Shown: positions 1 to 8,940, counted from the first letter of the stretch. The stretch: 64,000 nt of DNA from Tardiphaga alba (GCF_018279705.1 NZ_CP036498.1:4543001-4607000); one strand, 5' to 3'. Translations and numbers: made by a program. Notes: a model not told the origin generated them from the sequence alone.

Positions 1-156
1 CAGGCCAATCGCATCGGTCGCAGCCTGAAAGAGATCGAAGCCATTCTCACGGCCATCGAGAAGGGCGACGAAGACGGCGCCGGGCAGGCCTGCGTGACGC
101 ATATCCAGAACGCAGCGACGATTGCCCTCGCAGCCCTACGCAGCGACGCAACCTGA
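1..156 (+). CDS. GntR-family regulator, C-terminal fragment
   Basis: The frame is open from the left edge and ends in TGA at 154-156, giving 51 residues. The residues (SLKEIEAILTAIEKGD, then CVTHIQNA and an Ala/Leu-rich end) look like the last helices of the FCD ligand-binding domain of FadR-type GntR regulators, where a conserved His in the 'HI..A' helix helps bind a metal or organic acid. The DNA-binding half lies outside the window. It is read in the same direction as the dehydrogenase that starts 57 bases later and may control it; that link is inference from position only. Confidence 0.6.
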   Translation, partial: QANRIGRSLKEIEAILTAIEKGDEDGAGQACVTHIQNAATIALAALRSDAT

Positions 157-213
157 TCCAGGGCTGCCCGAACGGCGAGCCCGACAACAACAAACAAAGA
201 CAGAGGAACGCCA

Positions 214-1104
214 GTGTCCAGTTCATCCGCCATCGCGCCTCCGGCGAAAGTCACCGTCATCGGCCTCGGCAATATGGGCCGCCCGATGGCCGCCTGCATG
301 ACGCGCGCGGGCTATCAGGTAACGGGTTTCGATCTCTCCAACGCGGCGCGCGCAAAATTCACGCAGGAAGGCGGCTACGCCGCTGCCACCGTCGATGAAG
401 CCATTGCGGGCGCGGCCGCCATCGTCACGCTGCTGCCCGACGGCAAGATCGTTCGCGCGGCCATCGAAGGCATCAAGACGAAACTCGCCAAAGGCACCGT
501 TGTCATCGACATGAGCTCGTCGGCGCCGCTTGGCACCCGCGCGCTCGGCGAAGAGCTAATCGCAGCCGGACTCGAATTCATCGACGCCCCCGTTTCCGGC
601 GGCGTGAAACGCGCCATCGATGGCACGCTCGCGATCATGGCCGGCGGCGCACATGCTACGATCGATCGCGCCGACCAGATCCTGCTCGCCATGGGCAAGT
701 CGGTCTTCCGCACCGGGCCGCTCGGCTCCGGCCACGCCGCCAAGGCGCTCAACAATTATGTCTCCGCCGCCGGTCTTGCTGCGGCTGCCGAAGCCCTCGC
801 CATCGGCAGCAAATTCGGCATCGAGCCAGACACGCTGGTCGATGTGCTGAACGCCTCCACCGGGCGCAACAACTCGACCGAGAACAAGCTCAAGCAGTTC
901 ATGATCTCGGAAACCTATGCATCCGGCTTCGCGCTGGCGCTGATGGCCAAGGATATCCAGACCGCCGACGAACTCGCGCATCAGATCGGCGTCACCGCGC
1001 CGCTCGCAGACGAGATCACGGCCATGTGGAACGCCGCGCTCCAGCAACTCGGCCCCACGTCCGACCACACCGAAATCGGCCGCTATCTCACCGCCAAGAA
1101 GTGA
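214..1104 (+). CDS. NAD(P)-dependent beta-hydroxyacid dehydrogenase (3-hydroxyisobutyrate dehydrogenase family)
   Basis: 296 residues, normal length for this family. The Rossmann motif GLGNMG is at residues 17-22, the substrate-binding signature DAPVSGG at 124-130, and the catalytic Lys in GHAAKALNN at about 177. Such enzymes oxidise 3-hydroxyisobutyrate, tartronate semialdehyde or similar short hydroxyacids; the substrate cannot be read from the sequence. The start is a GTG, supported by AGAGGAA at 202-208. It is followed after only 10 bases by an alpha/beta hydrolase, so the two are probably cotranscribed, perhaps under the GntR protein whose end is at the window edge. Confidence 0.88.
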   Translation: MSSSSAIAPPAKVTVIGLGNMGRPMAACMTRAGYQVTGFDLSNAARAKFTQEGGYAAATVDEAIAGAAAIVTLLPDGKIVRAAIEGIKTKLAKGTVVIDMSSSAPLGTRALGEELIAAGLEFIDAPVSGGVKRAIDGTLAIMAGGAHATIDRADQILLAMGKSVFRTGPLGSGHAAKALNNYVSAAGLAAAAEALAIGSKFGIEPDTLVDVLNASTGRNNSTENKLKQFMISETYASGFALALMAKDIQTADELAHQIGVTAPLADEITAMWNAALQQLGPTSDHTEIGRYLTAKK

Positions 1105-1114
1105 GGTCGCCGCG

Positions 1115-2329
1115 ATGTCGGTCTTCGCGCAGCTGGTCGCACGGCTGAACGACGCTCTGGCGACGGCCGAGGTGAAAGCCTTCACGGCCGGCCTGTCGCT
1201 GCGCGTCCGCATCGATGTCGATGACCAGTCGCACGACCTCTTCATCAATGCATCGCCGGCACAGCCGGACATCGCCGGCGACATTGCCATATGGGCCAGT
1301 GCCGACGACTGGGCACTGGTTCTCGCCGATCCTCCGCCGCCGACCTATCACTCCTTCTCATCGATCCAGCTACGCAACCCGCGTTTCAAGATCACCGGCG
1401 ATGCGTTGAGGATTGCGCAGGCGCGCGCCTGTTTCGAGGCGATCTTCGCCAATCTCACGGCGCATGACACGACGACGCCCCTGCCCGACCTTCAGCGCCT
1501 GCGTGGCAGCTATCATCGCGTCACGACGGCAACGGGCCAAGTCGCGCAGCTGTTCAGCGAGACCGCAGGCACTGGCACACCCGTCCTGTGTCTGCACACG
1601 GCCGGCGCCGATACCCGCCAATTTCACGGTATCATGTGCGATGACGAGCTGAGCAAGAACTGGCGCTTCGTCGGCTTCGACATGCCGTATCACGGCCGCT
1701 CGATGCCGCCGACGGGATGGGACGGCAGCATCTATTCGCTCGACCAGGCCACCTATCTCGACTGGTGCGTCAGCTTCATCGAACAGGTGATCGGCGAGCC
1801 CGTCGTCGTGATGGGCTGCTCGATGGGCGCCGGCATCGCGATGGTGCTGGCGGCCGAACGTCCTGATCTCATCAAGGCGGTCATCGCGCTCGAAGCGCCG
1901 CTGCGTCCGCGCGGCCGGCGCAATGCCTATCTCACTCATGCCCAGGTCAATGGCGGCTGGCATTCGGCCGCCTATGTGCGCGGCCTGCTCGGCCCGCAAA
2001 GTCCGGCGGACCTGCGTCGCCGCGCCGCCTTCATCTATTCACAGGGCGCACCGGGCATCTATGACGGCGACCTCGCTTTCTATTCGGACGAATTCGACGG
2101 CGAAGAAGTCGCCAGGCGCATCGATGGCCGCAGCATTCCAGTGTCGCTCCTGATCGGCCACTACGATTTCTCGGCCACCGTGAACGATGCGCACCAGCTC
2201 GCCGGCTGGATCGAAGGCGCCGAAGTGATCGAGATGCCCGAGCTCGGGCATTTTCCCATGACAGAACATCCAGCAGCAATGCTGCGCTATTTGCGGCCGA
2301 TCTTCGCAAAATTGCACGCGACATCCTGA
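1115..2329 (+). CDS. alpha/beta hydrolase with extra N-terminal domain
   Basis: 404 residues. The hydrolase fold occupies about residues 145-400: nucleophile elbow GCSMG with Ser236, an acid in the GHYDF segment and a late His in LGHFPMTEHP. About 120 residues precede this core. That region is beta-rich (LSLRVRIDVDD, DIAIWASADDW, NPRFKITGDALRIAQAR) and resembles SCP2-like lipid-binding folds, but I cannot prove the match. The gene begins 10 bases after the dehydrogenase and is probably in its operon. A hydroxyacid dehydrogenase plus hydrolase suggests catabolism of an ester or lactone. Substrate unknown. Confidence 0.82.
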   Translation: MSVFAQLVARLNDALATAEVKAFTAGLSLRVRIDVDDQSHDLFINASPAQPDIAGDIAIWASADDWALVLADPPPPTYHSFSSIQLRNPRFKITGDALRIAQARACFEAIFANLTAHDTTTPLPDLQRLRGSYHRVTTATGQVAQLFSETAGTGTPVLCLHTAGADTRQFHGIMCDDELSKNWRFVGFDMPYHGRSMPPTGWDGSIYSLDQATYLDWCVSFIEQVIGEPVVVMGCSMGAGIAMVLAAERPDLIKAVIALEAPLRPRGRRNAYLTHAQVNGGWHSAAYVRGLLGPQSPADLRRRAAFIYSQGAPGIYDGDLAFYSDEFDGEEVARRIDGRSIPVSLLIGHYDFSATVNDAHQLAGWIEGAEVIEMPELGHFPMTEHPAAMLRYLRPIFAKLHATS

Positions 2330-2424
2330 TCCCGCGCGCTTCGCAGCGGAACAATCTCCGCTATACTCATGCCGGCTTCGGTCGACGTGGCCGAGCGACG
2401 TGACCAAGTGACTTGGGGAATACG

Positions 2425-3726
2425 ATGAGCGTAATGAGCATGTTCGCGCGCGTGGTCGCGCTGGTCGGCGCGGGTGCGGTTGCATGGCGGCGCGCGCAGA
2501 GCGAGACGCCGACGCCGGCCTGGGGCAACGCCCCCGTTGTTCCGGAAGCCAAGCCGCAAGGCGCGATCCCGACGCTCAAAATGCCTACTGCCCGCGGCTG
2601 GGATGCCGGCCAGTTGCCCACCGTCGCTGATGGCCTCAAGGTCAATGCCTTTGCCACCGGCCTCGAACATCCGCGCTGGATCAATGTGCTGCCGAATGGC
2701 GACGTGCTGGTCGCCGAGTCCTCGCAGGTGGCGAGCCGTATCGGCAGCCTGTTCAGCTACGCCATGCAGGCCACCATGCGCCGCGCCAAGGCACTGGGCG
2801 AAAGCGCCAACCGCATCACCCTCTTGCGCGACCGTGACGGCGACGGCGTCGCCGAAGTGCAGCAGCCCTTCATGCAAAATCTCAACCAGCCGTTCGGCAT
2901 GGCGCTGGTGGGCGACACCTTCTATGTCGGCAATGTCGATGGCGTCGTCGCATTCCCGTATACACAAGGTGCCGACAGCATCACGGCAGCGGGCAAAAAG
3001 CTCACGACATTCGGCACCGGCGGCCACTGGACCCGCAGCATCCTGCCGAGCCCTGATGGCACAAAGCTCTATATCGGCGTCGGCTCGCTCTCCAACATCG
3101 CCGAAAGCGGCATGGAGGTCGAGAAGGGTCGCGCCGCCGTTTATGAGCTCGACATCGCCACCGGCGAGTACCGCATCTTCGGGGCCGGCCTGCGCAATCC
3201 AGTCGGCCTCGCCTGGGAGCCGAGCACCCAGGCGCTATGGACCGTCGTGAATGAGCGCGACGGCATCGGCGACGAGACGCCGCCGGACTATCTCACCTCG
3301 GTGAAGGATGGCGGCTTCTATGGCTGGCCCTATTGCTACTGGGGCCAGACCGTGGACGACCGTGTGCCGCAGGACCCGGCGTTGGTCGCGACCGCCATCA
3401 AGCCGGATTACGCGCTCGGCGGCCACACGGCATCGCTCGGCCTGTGCTGGATGCCCGCGGGCACGCTGCCCGGCTTCGGCGACGGCATGGTGATCGGCCA
3501 GCACGGCTCGTGGAATCGCAGCAAGCTCTCCGGCTACGCCGTGGTGTTCATCCCGTTCGAGAACGGTCGGCCATCAGGCCCGCCGCGCGACATTCTCACC
3601 GGCTTCCTCGCACCGGATGAGAAGGTCTCCTATGGCCGCCCCGTCGGCGTCACCATCGGCCCCGACAATTCGCTGCTGGTGGCCGACGATGTCGGCGACG
3701 TGATCTGGCGCGTGACAGGCGCATAA
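2425..3726 (+). CDS. sorbosone dehydrogenase / PQQ-type sugar dehydrogenase family protein
   Basis: 433 residues. The family marks are a six-bladed propeller of 'hPRW-NVLPNGDVLVAES' type blades, GLRNPVGLAWEP, the block GHTASLGLCW and the signature HGSWNRSKLSGY. Members oxidise L-sorbosone or other aldoses and often use PQQ in the periplasm; many have no known substrate. The N-terminus has a short hydrophobic stretch (FARVVALVGAGAVAW) that fits a signal anchor. ATG at 2425 is chosen because GGGGAA at 2415-2420 lies just before it; a TTG at 2413 is also in frame. It stands alone, 95 bases after the hydrolase. Confidence 0.82.
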   Translation: MSVMSMFARVVALVGAGAVAWRRAQSETPTPAWGNAPVVPEAKPQGAIPTLKMPTARGWDAGQLPTVADGLKVNAFATGLEHPRWINVLPNGDVLVAESSQVASRIGSLFSYAMQATMRRAKALGESANRITLLRDRDGDGVAEVQQPFMQNLNQPFGMALVGDTFYVGNVDGVVAFPYTQGADSITAAGKKLTTFGTGGHWTRSILPSPDGTKLYIGVGSLSNIAESGMEVEKGRAAVYELDIATGEYRIFGAGLRNPVGLAWEPSTQALWTVVNERDGIGDETPPDYLTSVKDGGFYGWPYCYWGQTVDDRVPQDPALVATAIKPDYALGGHTASLGLCWMPAGTLPGFGDGMVIGQHGSWNRSKLSGYAVVFIPFENGRPSGPPRDILTGFLAPDEKVSYGRPVGVTIGPDNSLLVADDVGDVIWRVTGA

Positions 3727-3731
3727 GCGCC

Positions 3732-4019
3732 TTACACGCCCTCCACCGCCACGACCTCGACATGCGCGGCACCGGCGCGCGCCGCGCGGGCCTGGACATA
3801 ACCGGGCGAATGGAAATAGGCGCAGGCCGCGTCGAAATCCGGAAACTCGATCAACACATTGCGTGCACGCGCGTCACCCTCTAGCGCCTCGAAGCGGCCA
3901 CCGCGCGACAGCACCTTGCCGCCAAAGGCCGCGATCGCCGCCGTTGCGAGCGGGACATAAGCGGCGTAGCGCTCTGCGTCGAGAATATCGATGCGGCCGA
4001 CGATATAGCCTTTGGGCAT
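3732..4019 (-). CDS. DUF1330 domain-containing protein
   Basis: 95 residues from the ATG at 4019, which has GGAG at 4026-4029; an upstream ATG at 4031 is in frame but has no ribosome site. The sequence has the DUF1330 pattern: KGYIVGRIDILDAERYAAY at the start, GGKVLSRGG in the middle, then NVLIEFPDFDAACAYFHSP and a closing basic stretch. The family is a dimeric ferredoxin-like fold of unknown role. It lies 72 bases after the solute-binding protein on the same strand and may be the last gene of that operon. Confidence 0.85.
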   Translation of the reverse strand: MPKGYIVGRIDILDAERYAAYVPLATAAIAAFGGKVLSRGGRFEALEGDARARNVLIEFPDFDAACAYFHSPGYVQARAARAGAAHVEVVAVEGV

Positions 4020-4091
4020 GACGAACTCCATTTCATGAAAGAAGCGCGCCCGCCTTGCCGGCGGACGCGCGGGGGTGTTACGTAGTGAGCA

Positions 4092-5291
4092 TTACTTGGC
4101 GAGTAGCGGACAAGCGCTATCCGCCGCGGGCCGGAACGCCTGCTCGCCCGGCACAGTCGCGCCGATCTCGAAGAAATCCCAGTCTGCCTTCGATTCAGCA
4201 GGCGACTTCACCTTGGCGAGGCGAACGTCGCGCATCAGGCGACCATCGGCGCGGATCTTGGCCTGCTTGGTCATCAGGTCGTCCACCGGGGTTTCCTTCA
4301 TCTTCTTCAGAACGGCCTGGGTCTCGGTGGTGCCCGCAGCCTTCACGGCCTTCAGATAGTGCATCACGCCGCTGTAGTTCATCGCCTGCGCCTCGCTCGG
4401 CGGGCGCTGCATGCGGGCGCGGAAGCGCTTGGCGAATTCGCGCGTCGCATCGTCCTGATCCCAATAGAAGACGGTGCTGATCGAGGTCCCCTGGGTCGCC
4501 TGCAGGCCGACGCTCTTCACATCGACGAGCAGCAGCGCCATGGCGGATGGCACTTGCTTCTTGCCGAAGATCGCGAATTCCTGTCCCTGCTTCAACGCAT
4601 TCTGCAAATCGCCCACCGCGCTCGCGATCGCGATCACCTTCGCGCCAGAGCCCTGCGCCTGCAGCAAGAAGGAGCTGAAGTCCTGCGTGTTGATCGGATG
4701 ACGCACCGAGCCGACAACCTTGCCGCCGGCGGCTTCCACCACCTTGCGCGTGTCGTTTTCGAGCGCATAACCGAACGCATAGTCGGCGGTGACGAAGAAC
4801 CAGGTATCGAGGCCGGCCTTCACCATCTGCGCAGGCGCCGCGCCGGAGAACTGATAGCTGTCATAGCCCCAGTGGAAGCTGTTCGGCGAGCAGGCCTTGC
4901 CGGTCAGCTCCGACGTCGCAGCACCAGTGGCGATGGTGATGCGGTCCTTGTCCTTGGCGATGCCCTGGGTCGCGAGGCCCACGGAGGAATTGCCGAGATC
5001 GACGATCAGCCTGACATCCTCGGTATCGAACCAGCGGCGCGCGATGGTGGCGCCGATATCCGCCTTGTTCTGGTGGTCGGCATGCACCAGTTCGATCTTG
5101 CGGCCGAGCACGGTGCCGCCAAAGTCCTCGATTGCCAGCCGCGCGCCCTCGACCGAACCCATGCCCTGGGTATCGCTCAGCGAGCTCGACATATCCGTCA
5201 GCACGCCGATCTTCACCGGACCATCCTGCGCCTGCGCATGGCCGACCGCCGCCACGAATACCAGGCCGGCCACCATTCCCTTCAACATCAT
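4092..5291 (-). CDS. ABC transporter substrate-binding protein, branched-chain amino acid type
   Basis: 399 residues with a clear Sec signal (MMLKGMVAGLVFVAAVGHAQAQ) followed by VKIGVLTDMSSSLSD, the start of a type I periplasmic-binding-protein fold. Later blocks such as DTWFFVTADYAFGYALE and YDSYQFSG also fit the LivK/Peripla_BP_6 family. A strong ribosome site (GGGAGGACAAG) precedes the start. No permease or ATPase genes adjoin it, so it either serves a transporter elsewhere or the nearby livHMGF set. The gene follows an SDR dehydrogenase by 37 bases and belongs to the same transcription unit, divergent from a LysR gene. Confidence 0.88.
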   Translation of the reverse strand: MMLKGMVAGLVFVAAVGHAQAQDGPVKIGVLTDMSSSLSDTQGMGSVEGARLAIEDFGGTVLGRKIELVHADHQNKADIGATIARRWFDTEDVRLIVDLGNSSVGLATQGIAKDKDRITIATGAATSELTGKACSPNSFHWGYDSYQFSGAAPAQMVKAGLDTWFFVTADYAFGYALENDTRKVVEAAGGKVVGSVRHPINTQDFSSFLLQAQGSGAKVIAIASAVGDLQNALKQGQEFAIFGKKQVPSAMALLLVDVKSVGLQATQGTSISTVFYWDQDDATREFAKRFRARMQRPPSEAQAMNYSGVMHYLKAVKAAGTTETQAVLKKMKETPVDDLMTKQAKIRADGRLMRDVRLAKVKSPAESKADWDFFEIGATVPGEQAFRPAADSACPLLAK

Positions 5292-5328
5292 CTTGTCCTC
5301 CCTTTTTGTCGTTGTTGTTATATTTTCG

Positions 5329-6108
5329 TCAGGCGGTCAGGCCGCCATCGACCGGCAGATGCGCGCCGGTGATGAAGGACGCCTCGTCCGACAGCAGGAA
5401 CAGCGCGGCATAGCCGACCTCTTCCGGCCGGCCAGCGCGTCCCATTGCGGTGGATGACCCAAATTTCTGCACCAACGCCTCGCGGTCCTGCCCCTTGGTC
5501 GCGGGCTGATCCTTGCGATCGACGAAATCGCGCGCCATCGGCGTGTCAAACGGTCCGGGGCAAACAGCATTCACGCGGATGCCTTCCTTGGCGTAGCGCT
5601 TGGCGAGGCCACGGACGAGACCGATCACGCCAGCTTTCATGCCGGAATAGACCGGGCTGAACTGCGACGCCGACATGCCGGACGTTGATGCGGTGAACAG
5701 CACGGAGCCGCCGCCACGCGCGCGCAGATGCGGCAATGCGGCGATAGTCGTTGCAAGCTGCGAGCGGATGTTGAGATCGACGGCGATGTCGAAATCCTGC
5801 CAGTCGAGATCCTCCACCGCTGCGGGTCCGGGATGCCCGAGATGATTCCAGAGATAATCCAGCGCGCCGAATTCGGCGACGGTGCGCGCGACGATCTCGG
5901 TGGAGGCCTTGCTGTCGCGCAGATCGGCGCCGATCGCGAAGGCGGTGCCGCCGGCATCGCGGATTTCCTTGGCCACGGCTTCGGCACCTGCGGCATCACG
6001 ATCCACGATGCAGACCTTCGCGCCCTCGCGTGCCAGCAGGATGGCTCCTGCCCGTCCCATCCCGGATGCAGCCGCCGTCACCAGCCCCGACTTGTCCTTC
6101 ATTCTCAT
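5329..6108 (-). CDS. SDR-family NAD(P)-dependent oxidoreductase
   Basis: 259 residues, typical for classical short-chain dehydrogenases. The cofactor motif appears as TAAASGMG (11-18), with Ala in place of the usual first Gly of TGxxxGxG. The catalytic set is Ser at 141-143, Tyr154 and Lys158 (YSGMK), and the C-terminal block RVNAVCPGPFDTPM is present. The usual NNAG is replaced by NHLG, which makes this a divergent member. It is first in a minus-strand operon with a solute-binding protein and a DUF1330 gene, and faces a LysR regulator. The pair suggests uptake and first oxidation of one substrate. Substrate unknown. Confidence 0.86.
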   Translation of the reverse strand: MRMKDKSGLVTAAASGMGRAGAILLAREGAKVCIVDRDAAGAEAVAKEIRDAGGTAFAIGADLRDSKASTEIVARTVAEFGALDYLWNHLGHPGPAAVEDLDWQDFDIAVDLNIRSQLATTIAALPHLRARGGGSVLFTASTSGMSASQFSPVYSGMKAGVIGLVRGLAKRYAKEGIRVNAVCPGPFDTPMARDFVDRKDQPATKGQDREALVQKFGSSTAMGRAGRPEEVGYAALFLLSDEASFITGAHLPVDGGLTA

Positions 6109-6432
6109 CTGTAGAGCGCCTTTCCTCGTGTGGTTCTGATTTTGTTTTTCTCGAAGTGGATGCTGGATATCCGCGGAGTTACGAAGACCAGCACCGTCCG
6201 GCCCTGTGACACAATGGCTGACACGGGAAGGTCGGGATCGCGAGTGATGTCAACGAGAAGTGGACGCGCGGCGAGAGACATGCCCGGTGATTGTGCCTGA
6301 AGCATCCAAAGAGCGCCTGACCGGCACGCTGGCGCATCGTTCCTCCGAGATTCTTTACTGACTGAGGTGTAGCGAGCCGTCCCTTCACGATCTAATATCG
6401 ATATCGAAACGATTTATACGGATTTCGTATCA
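6109..6432. other. divergent SDR / LysR control region (324 bp)
   Basis: There is no convincing coding sequence here. Short open frames in the region lack ribosome sites and family resemblance. The region must hold the promoters for the leftward SDR operon and the rightward LysR gene. Its right end is AT-rich and carries overlapping palindromes (ATATCGATAT at 6395-6404 and TCGATATCGA at 6398-6407), followed by the LysR box listed separately. Confidence 0.6.
6416..6430. promoter_or_regulatory. LysR-type operator ATAC-N7-GTAT
   Basis: ATACGGATTTCGTAT is an exact match to the ATAC-N7-GTAT form of the LysR box (T-N11-A). It ends two bases before the LysR ATG at 6433, so binding would block translation-proximal transcription and favour autorepression. 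The nested palindromes at 6395-6407 could be the companion activation site facing the SDR promoter. Confidence 0.6.
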
Positions 6433-7392
6433 ATGGAGCTCCGCCAACTCCGGCAATTCGTGATGCTTGCCGAGACCATGAATTTCCGCCGGGCGGCGGA
6501 CCGCCTGAACATGGCCCAGCCAGCGCTATCCGTTTCAATCCGCAAGCTCGAAGACGAGCTGCGCGCACCGCTGTTCGAACGATCCACCCGCGACATGCGG
6601 CTCACCGCATTCGGCAAGCTGTTCCTCGATCATGCACGGCGGACGCTGTTCGAGGCTGACCAGGCGCTCCGCATCGCACAGTCCGCAGCCATCGGCGAAG
6701 CCGGCACGCTGTCGATCGGCTTTGTCGGAACGGCGACTTATGCCGCGCTGCCGCGTCTCATCCCTGCGCACCGCGCCGCATTCCCGCATGTGCAACTTCA
6801 GCTCAGGGAATCCACGTCGAGTGAAATTCTCGCGCAGATCGAACAGGGCAGCATGGATCTCGGCATTGTCCGGGCGCCTGTGGCACGGACGACGGAATGC
6901 GTTCTGCAAACCATCGAGGAAGATCATCTGGTTCTGGCGTTGCACCGCGACCACCCGCTAGCCGCGCGGGACGACCTTTCGCTTGCGGATTTGCGTGAGG
7001 AGCCATTCGTCACCTATTCCGCCGCCATCGTCCCGAGCTTGCACGCCATGCTGTCATTCGCATGCCAGAATGCCGGCTTCGTTCCGAAAGTCTCGCAGGA
7101 GGCGGTGCAGGTGCAGACGGTGATCAGCCTCGTCGATAGCGGGCTTGGCGTCGCTCTAGTGCCGTCGGCCGCAACGCGCAACCAGTCATCCAATGTCCGG
7201 TTCCGGCAACTTCCGGACCTGCAGACGATGGCGCCGATTTCTCTTGCGATCGCTCACGCGCCGAAATGGGAAACCGCAGCATCGCGCAACTTCCGCGCCC
7301 TGGCCGCGACATACCGGTTACCTCGCCCTGGTGACGGATTGTCGATCGCGACAAGAGCCATGCATGGCAACGAGGCGTCGCTCTCGATCTGA
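6433..7392 (+). CDS. LysR-family transcriptional regulator
   Basis: 319 residues. The N-terminus MELRQLRQFVMLAETMNFRRAADRLNMAQPALS is a textbook LysR helix-turn-helix, followed by IRKLEDELRAPLFERSTRDM. The substrate-binding domain runs from about 90 to 300 with LSIGFVGTATYAALP and DLGIVRAP. The inducer is unknown. It is divergent from the SDR/binding-protein operon, the usual LysR layout, and has its own box immediately upstream. The start is preceded by little ribosome-site sequence, consistent with low expression or a leaderless message. Confidence 0.92.
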   Translation: MELRQLRQFVMLAETMNFRRAADRLNMAQPALSVSIRKLEDELRAPLFERSTRDMRLTAFGKLFLDHARRTLFEADQALRIAQSAAIGEAGTLSIGFVGTATYAALPRLIPAHRAAFPHVQLQLRESTSSEILAQIEQGSMDLGIVRAPVARTTECVLQTIEEDHLVLALHRDHPLAARDDLSLADLREEPFVTYSAAIVPSLHAMLSFACQNAGFVPKVSQEAVQVQTVISLVDSGLGVALVPSAATRNQSSNVRFRQLPDLQTMAPISLAIAHAPKWETAASRNFRALAATYRLPRPGDGLSIATRAMHGNEASLSI

Positions 7393-7443
7393 GCATCGCC
7401 GGAAGATGCTCACACCGCATCACCTCCGCTCGCGGGTCGCATT

Positions 7444-8880
7444 TTATTCCGCCGAAAATCCGAACGGCACGCTTAACGTTCTGAAATCGTCAGGCAACAG
7501 CTCGCGGCCGATCGGCAGCGCCGAACGCGCGGCGCAACGCGGACGATGGCAGACGCGACAGGCAACGCCCACGGGCGTCGGCGCATCCGCGCGCGGGCCG
7601 AGATTGTCGCGCGTATAGACCAGCTTTTCCGCATGCTCGGCCGCGCATCCCACCGCAATCGCGCGCTCGACGCGTTCGGCGCCGAATGAGCCGCCGCCGG
7701 CCGTCACCGTGCGCGCGATGGAGAAGAAGCGCTGTCCGTCGGGCAGTTCCAGCCACTGCGTCACGGTCTGACGCGGCGTACGGAAGACGCTGTGCACCGA
7801 CCACAGCGGACACGCGCCGCCATGTTTCGCGAAGGGAAAACCGGCGCCATCGAGCAGTTTTGAAATATTGCCGGCGGGATCGACGCGGATCAGAAAGAAC
7901 GGCACCTTCTCGGATCCCGGGCGCTGCAATGTGGTGATGCGATGCGCCACCTGCTCGAAACTGACGCCGAACTGACGCGCCAGCGCTTCGAGATCGTAGC
8001 GGCGCGTCTCCGCCGCACGCGCAAAGGCGGCATAAGGCATCACGATCGCAGCCGCCGCATAACTGGCGAGCGCACGACGCGCCAGCAGTTCGGCGCTCTT
8101 GCTGGTGAACTGACTGTCTTCCAACGCCGCACCGATCTCATTGGCCAATTCGAGATAGGCCAGCTGCTGCGCAAGCTGGAAGTTGAGACTCGCCGTATCG
8201 AGCGAGTCTTCCAGCAACAATTGCCGGCGATGCAGATCGAGGCGCCGGACGGAGCCGAGCATAACGTCCGGCGGCATATAGCGCACCTGCAGCTTGTGGC
8301 GCGTCTTCAGCCGTTCGATGAAGCCGCTGGTGCCCGACGTCGCCTGTGCAAGACGCTCGGCCGCATCGTCCAGCGCAGCAAAATTGTTACGGCGCGCCGC
8401 GAGGAACCGGCGGACTTCCGCGACGGGATCATTGGCATCGTAACCACCACCCTCATCCGAGGCGCCACCAACAGTGGCAGGCCCGCGGCGCTCTGCGAGG
8501 GCCAGTTGCTCCTCGCGATACGCCGTATAGAGCCGCAGAAATGCTTCGGCCATGCCGGGATAGCTCACCGCGAGATCGCTGATCTCGAGCGAGGGAATGT
8601 CGATGTCGGAGAACATCGGCTCTTTCAGGATCGACTGCAGCCGCGCGGTGGAATCCGCGCCGCCATCACCGGCGAGATCCGCCAGATCGATCGTGTAAGT
8701 TCGCGCCAGCCGCAGCAGCATGTCGGCCGTCATCGGCCGCTGGTTGCGCTCCAGCAACGCCACGTAAGGTGCCGAAATCTCGAGATCGGCGGCCATGTCG
8801 GCCTGGGTCAGGCCGAGGTCGCGCCGCAACCGCCGCAGACGTGGGCCAATAAAGACAGAACGACCTCCCGATGGCGCCAT
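7444..8880 (-). CDS. ScfR/RamB-type XRE regulator of short-chain acyl-CoA metabolism
   Basis: 478 residues. An XRE helix-turn-helix covers about 12-70 (RLRRDLGLTQADMAADLEISAPYVALLERN). The middle has an ImmA/IrrE-like peptidase domain without a clear HExxH, and the C-terminal DUF2083 region ends in a Cys cluster, CRVCHRPRCAAR. This order is that of RamB, PccR and MccR, which sense acyl-CoA status and control acetate, propionate or methylmalonyl-CoA genes. Divergence from aceA (152 bases) makes control of isocitrate lyase the best guess. It is convergent with the LysR gene. The assignment of an acetyl-CoA-type ligand is inference. Confidence 0.85.
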   Translation of the reverse strand: MAPSGGRSVFIGPRLRRLRRDLGLTQADMAADLEISAPYVALLERNQRPMTADMLLRLARTYTIDLADLAGDGGADSTARLQSILKEPMFSDIDIPSLEISDLAVSYPGMAEAFLRLYTAYREEQLALAERRGPATVGGASDEGGGYDANDPVAEVRRFLAARRNNFAALDDAAERLAQATSGTSGFIERLKTRHKLQVRYMPPDVMLGSVRRLDLHRRQLLLEDSLDTASLNFQLAQQLAYLELANEIGAALEDSQFTSKSAELLARRALASYAAAAIVMPYAAFARAAETRRYDLEALARQFGVSFEQVAHRITTLQRPGSEKVPFFLIRVDPAGNISKLLDGAGFPFAKHGGACPLWSVHSVFRTPRQTVTQWLELPDGQRFFSIARTVTAGGGSFGAERVERAIAVGCAAEHAEKLVYTRDNLGPRADAPTPVGVACRVCHRPRCAARSALPIGRELLPDDFRTLSVPFGFSAE

Positions 8881-8908
8881 ATCGCTACCTTAGTACCAAT
8901 TGTTATAC

Positions 8909-8940
8909 CTTACAACCTTACACCTAGTCTTTGTAAAGTA
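8909..8940. promoter_or_regulatory. candidate ScfR operator between regulator and aceA
   Basis: The octamer ACCTTACA is perfectly repeated in tandem at 8909-8916 and 8917-8924. It is followed by CTTTGTAAAG at 8931-8940, whose TTGTAA core is the reverse complement of TTACAA in the first repeat. TTTGTAAA differs by one base from the TTTGCAAA core known for RamB/PccR sites. The cluster is about 90 bases before aceA and 30 bases from the regulator start. Confidence 0.45.

Noticed and set aside
6105..6305. A 66-codon minus-strand frame upstream of the SDR gene
   Set aside because: No ribosome site or similarity, and it occupies the promoter region of a divergent pair.
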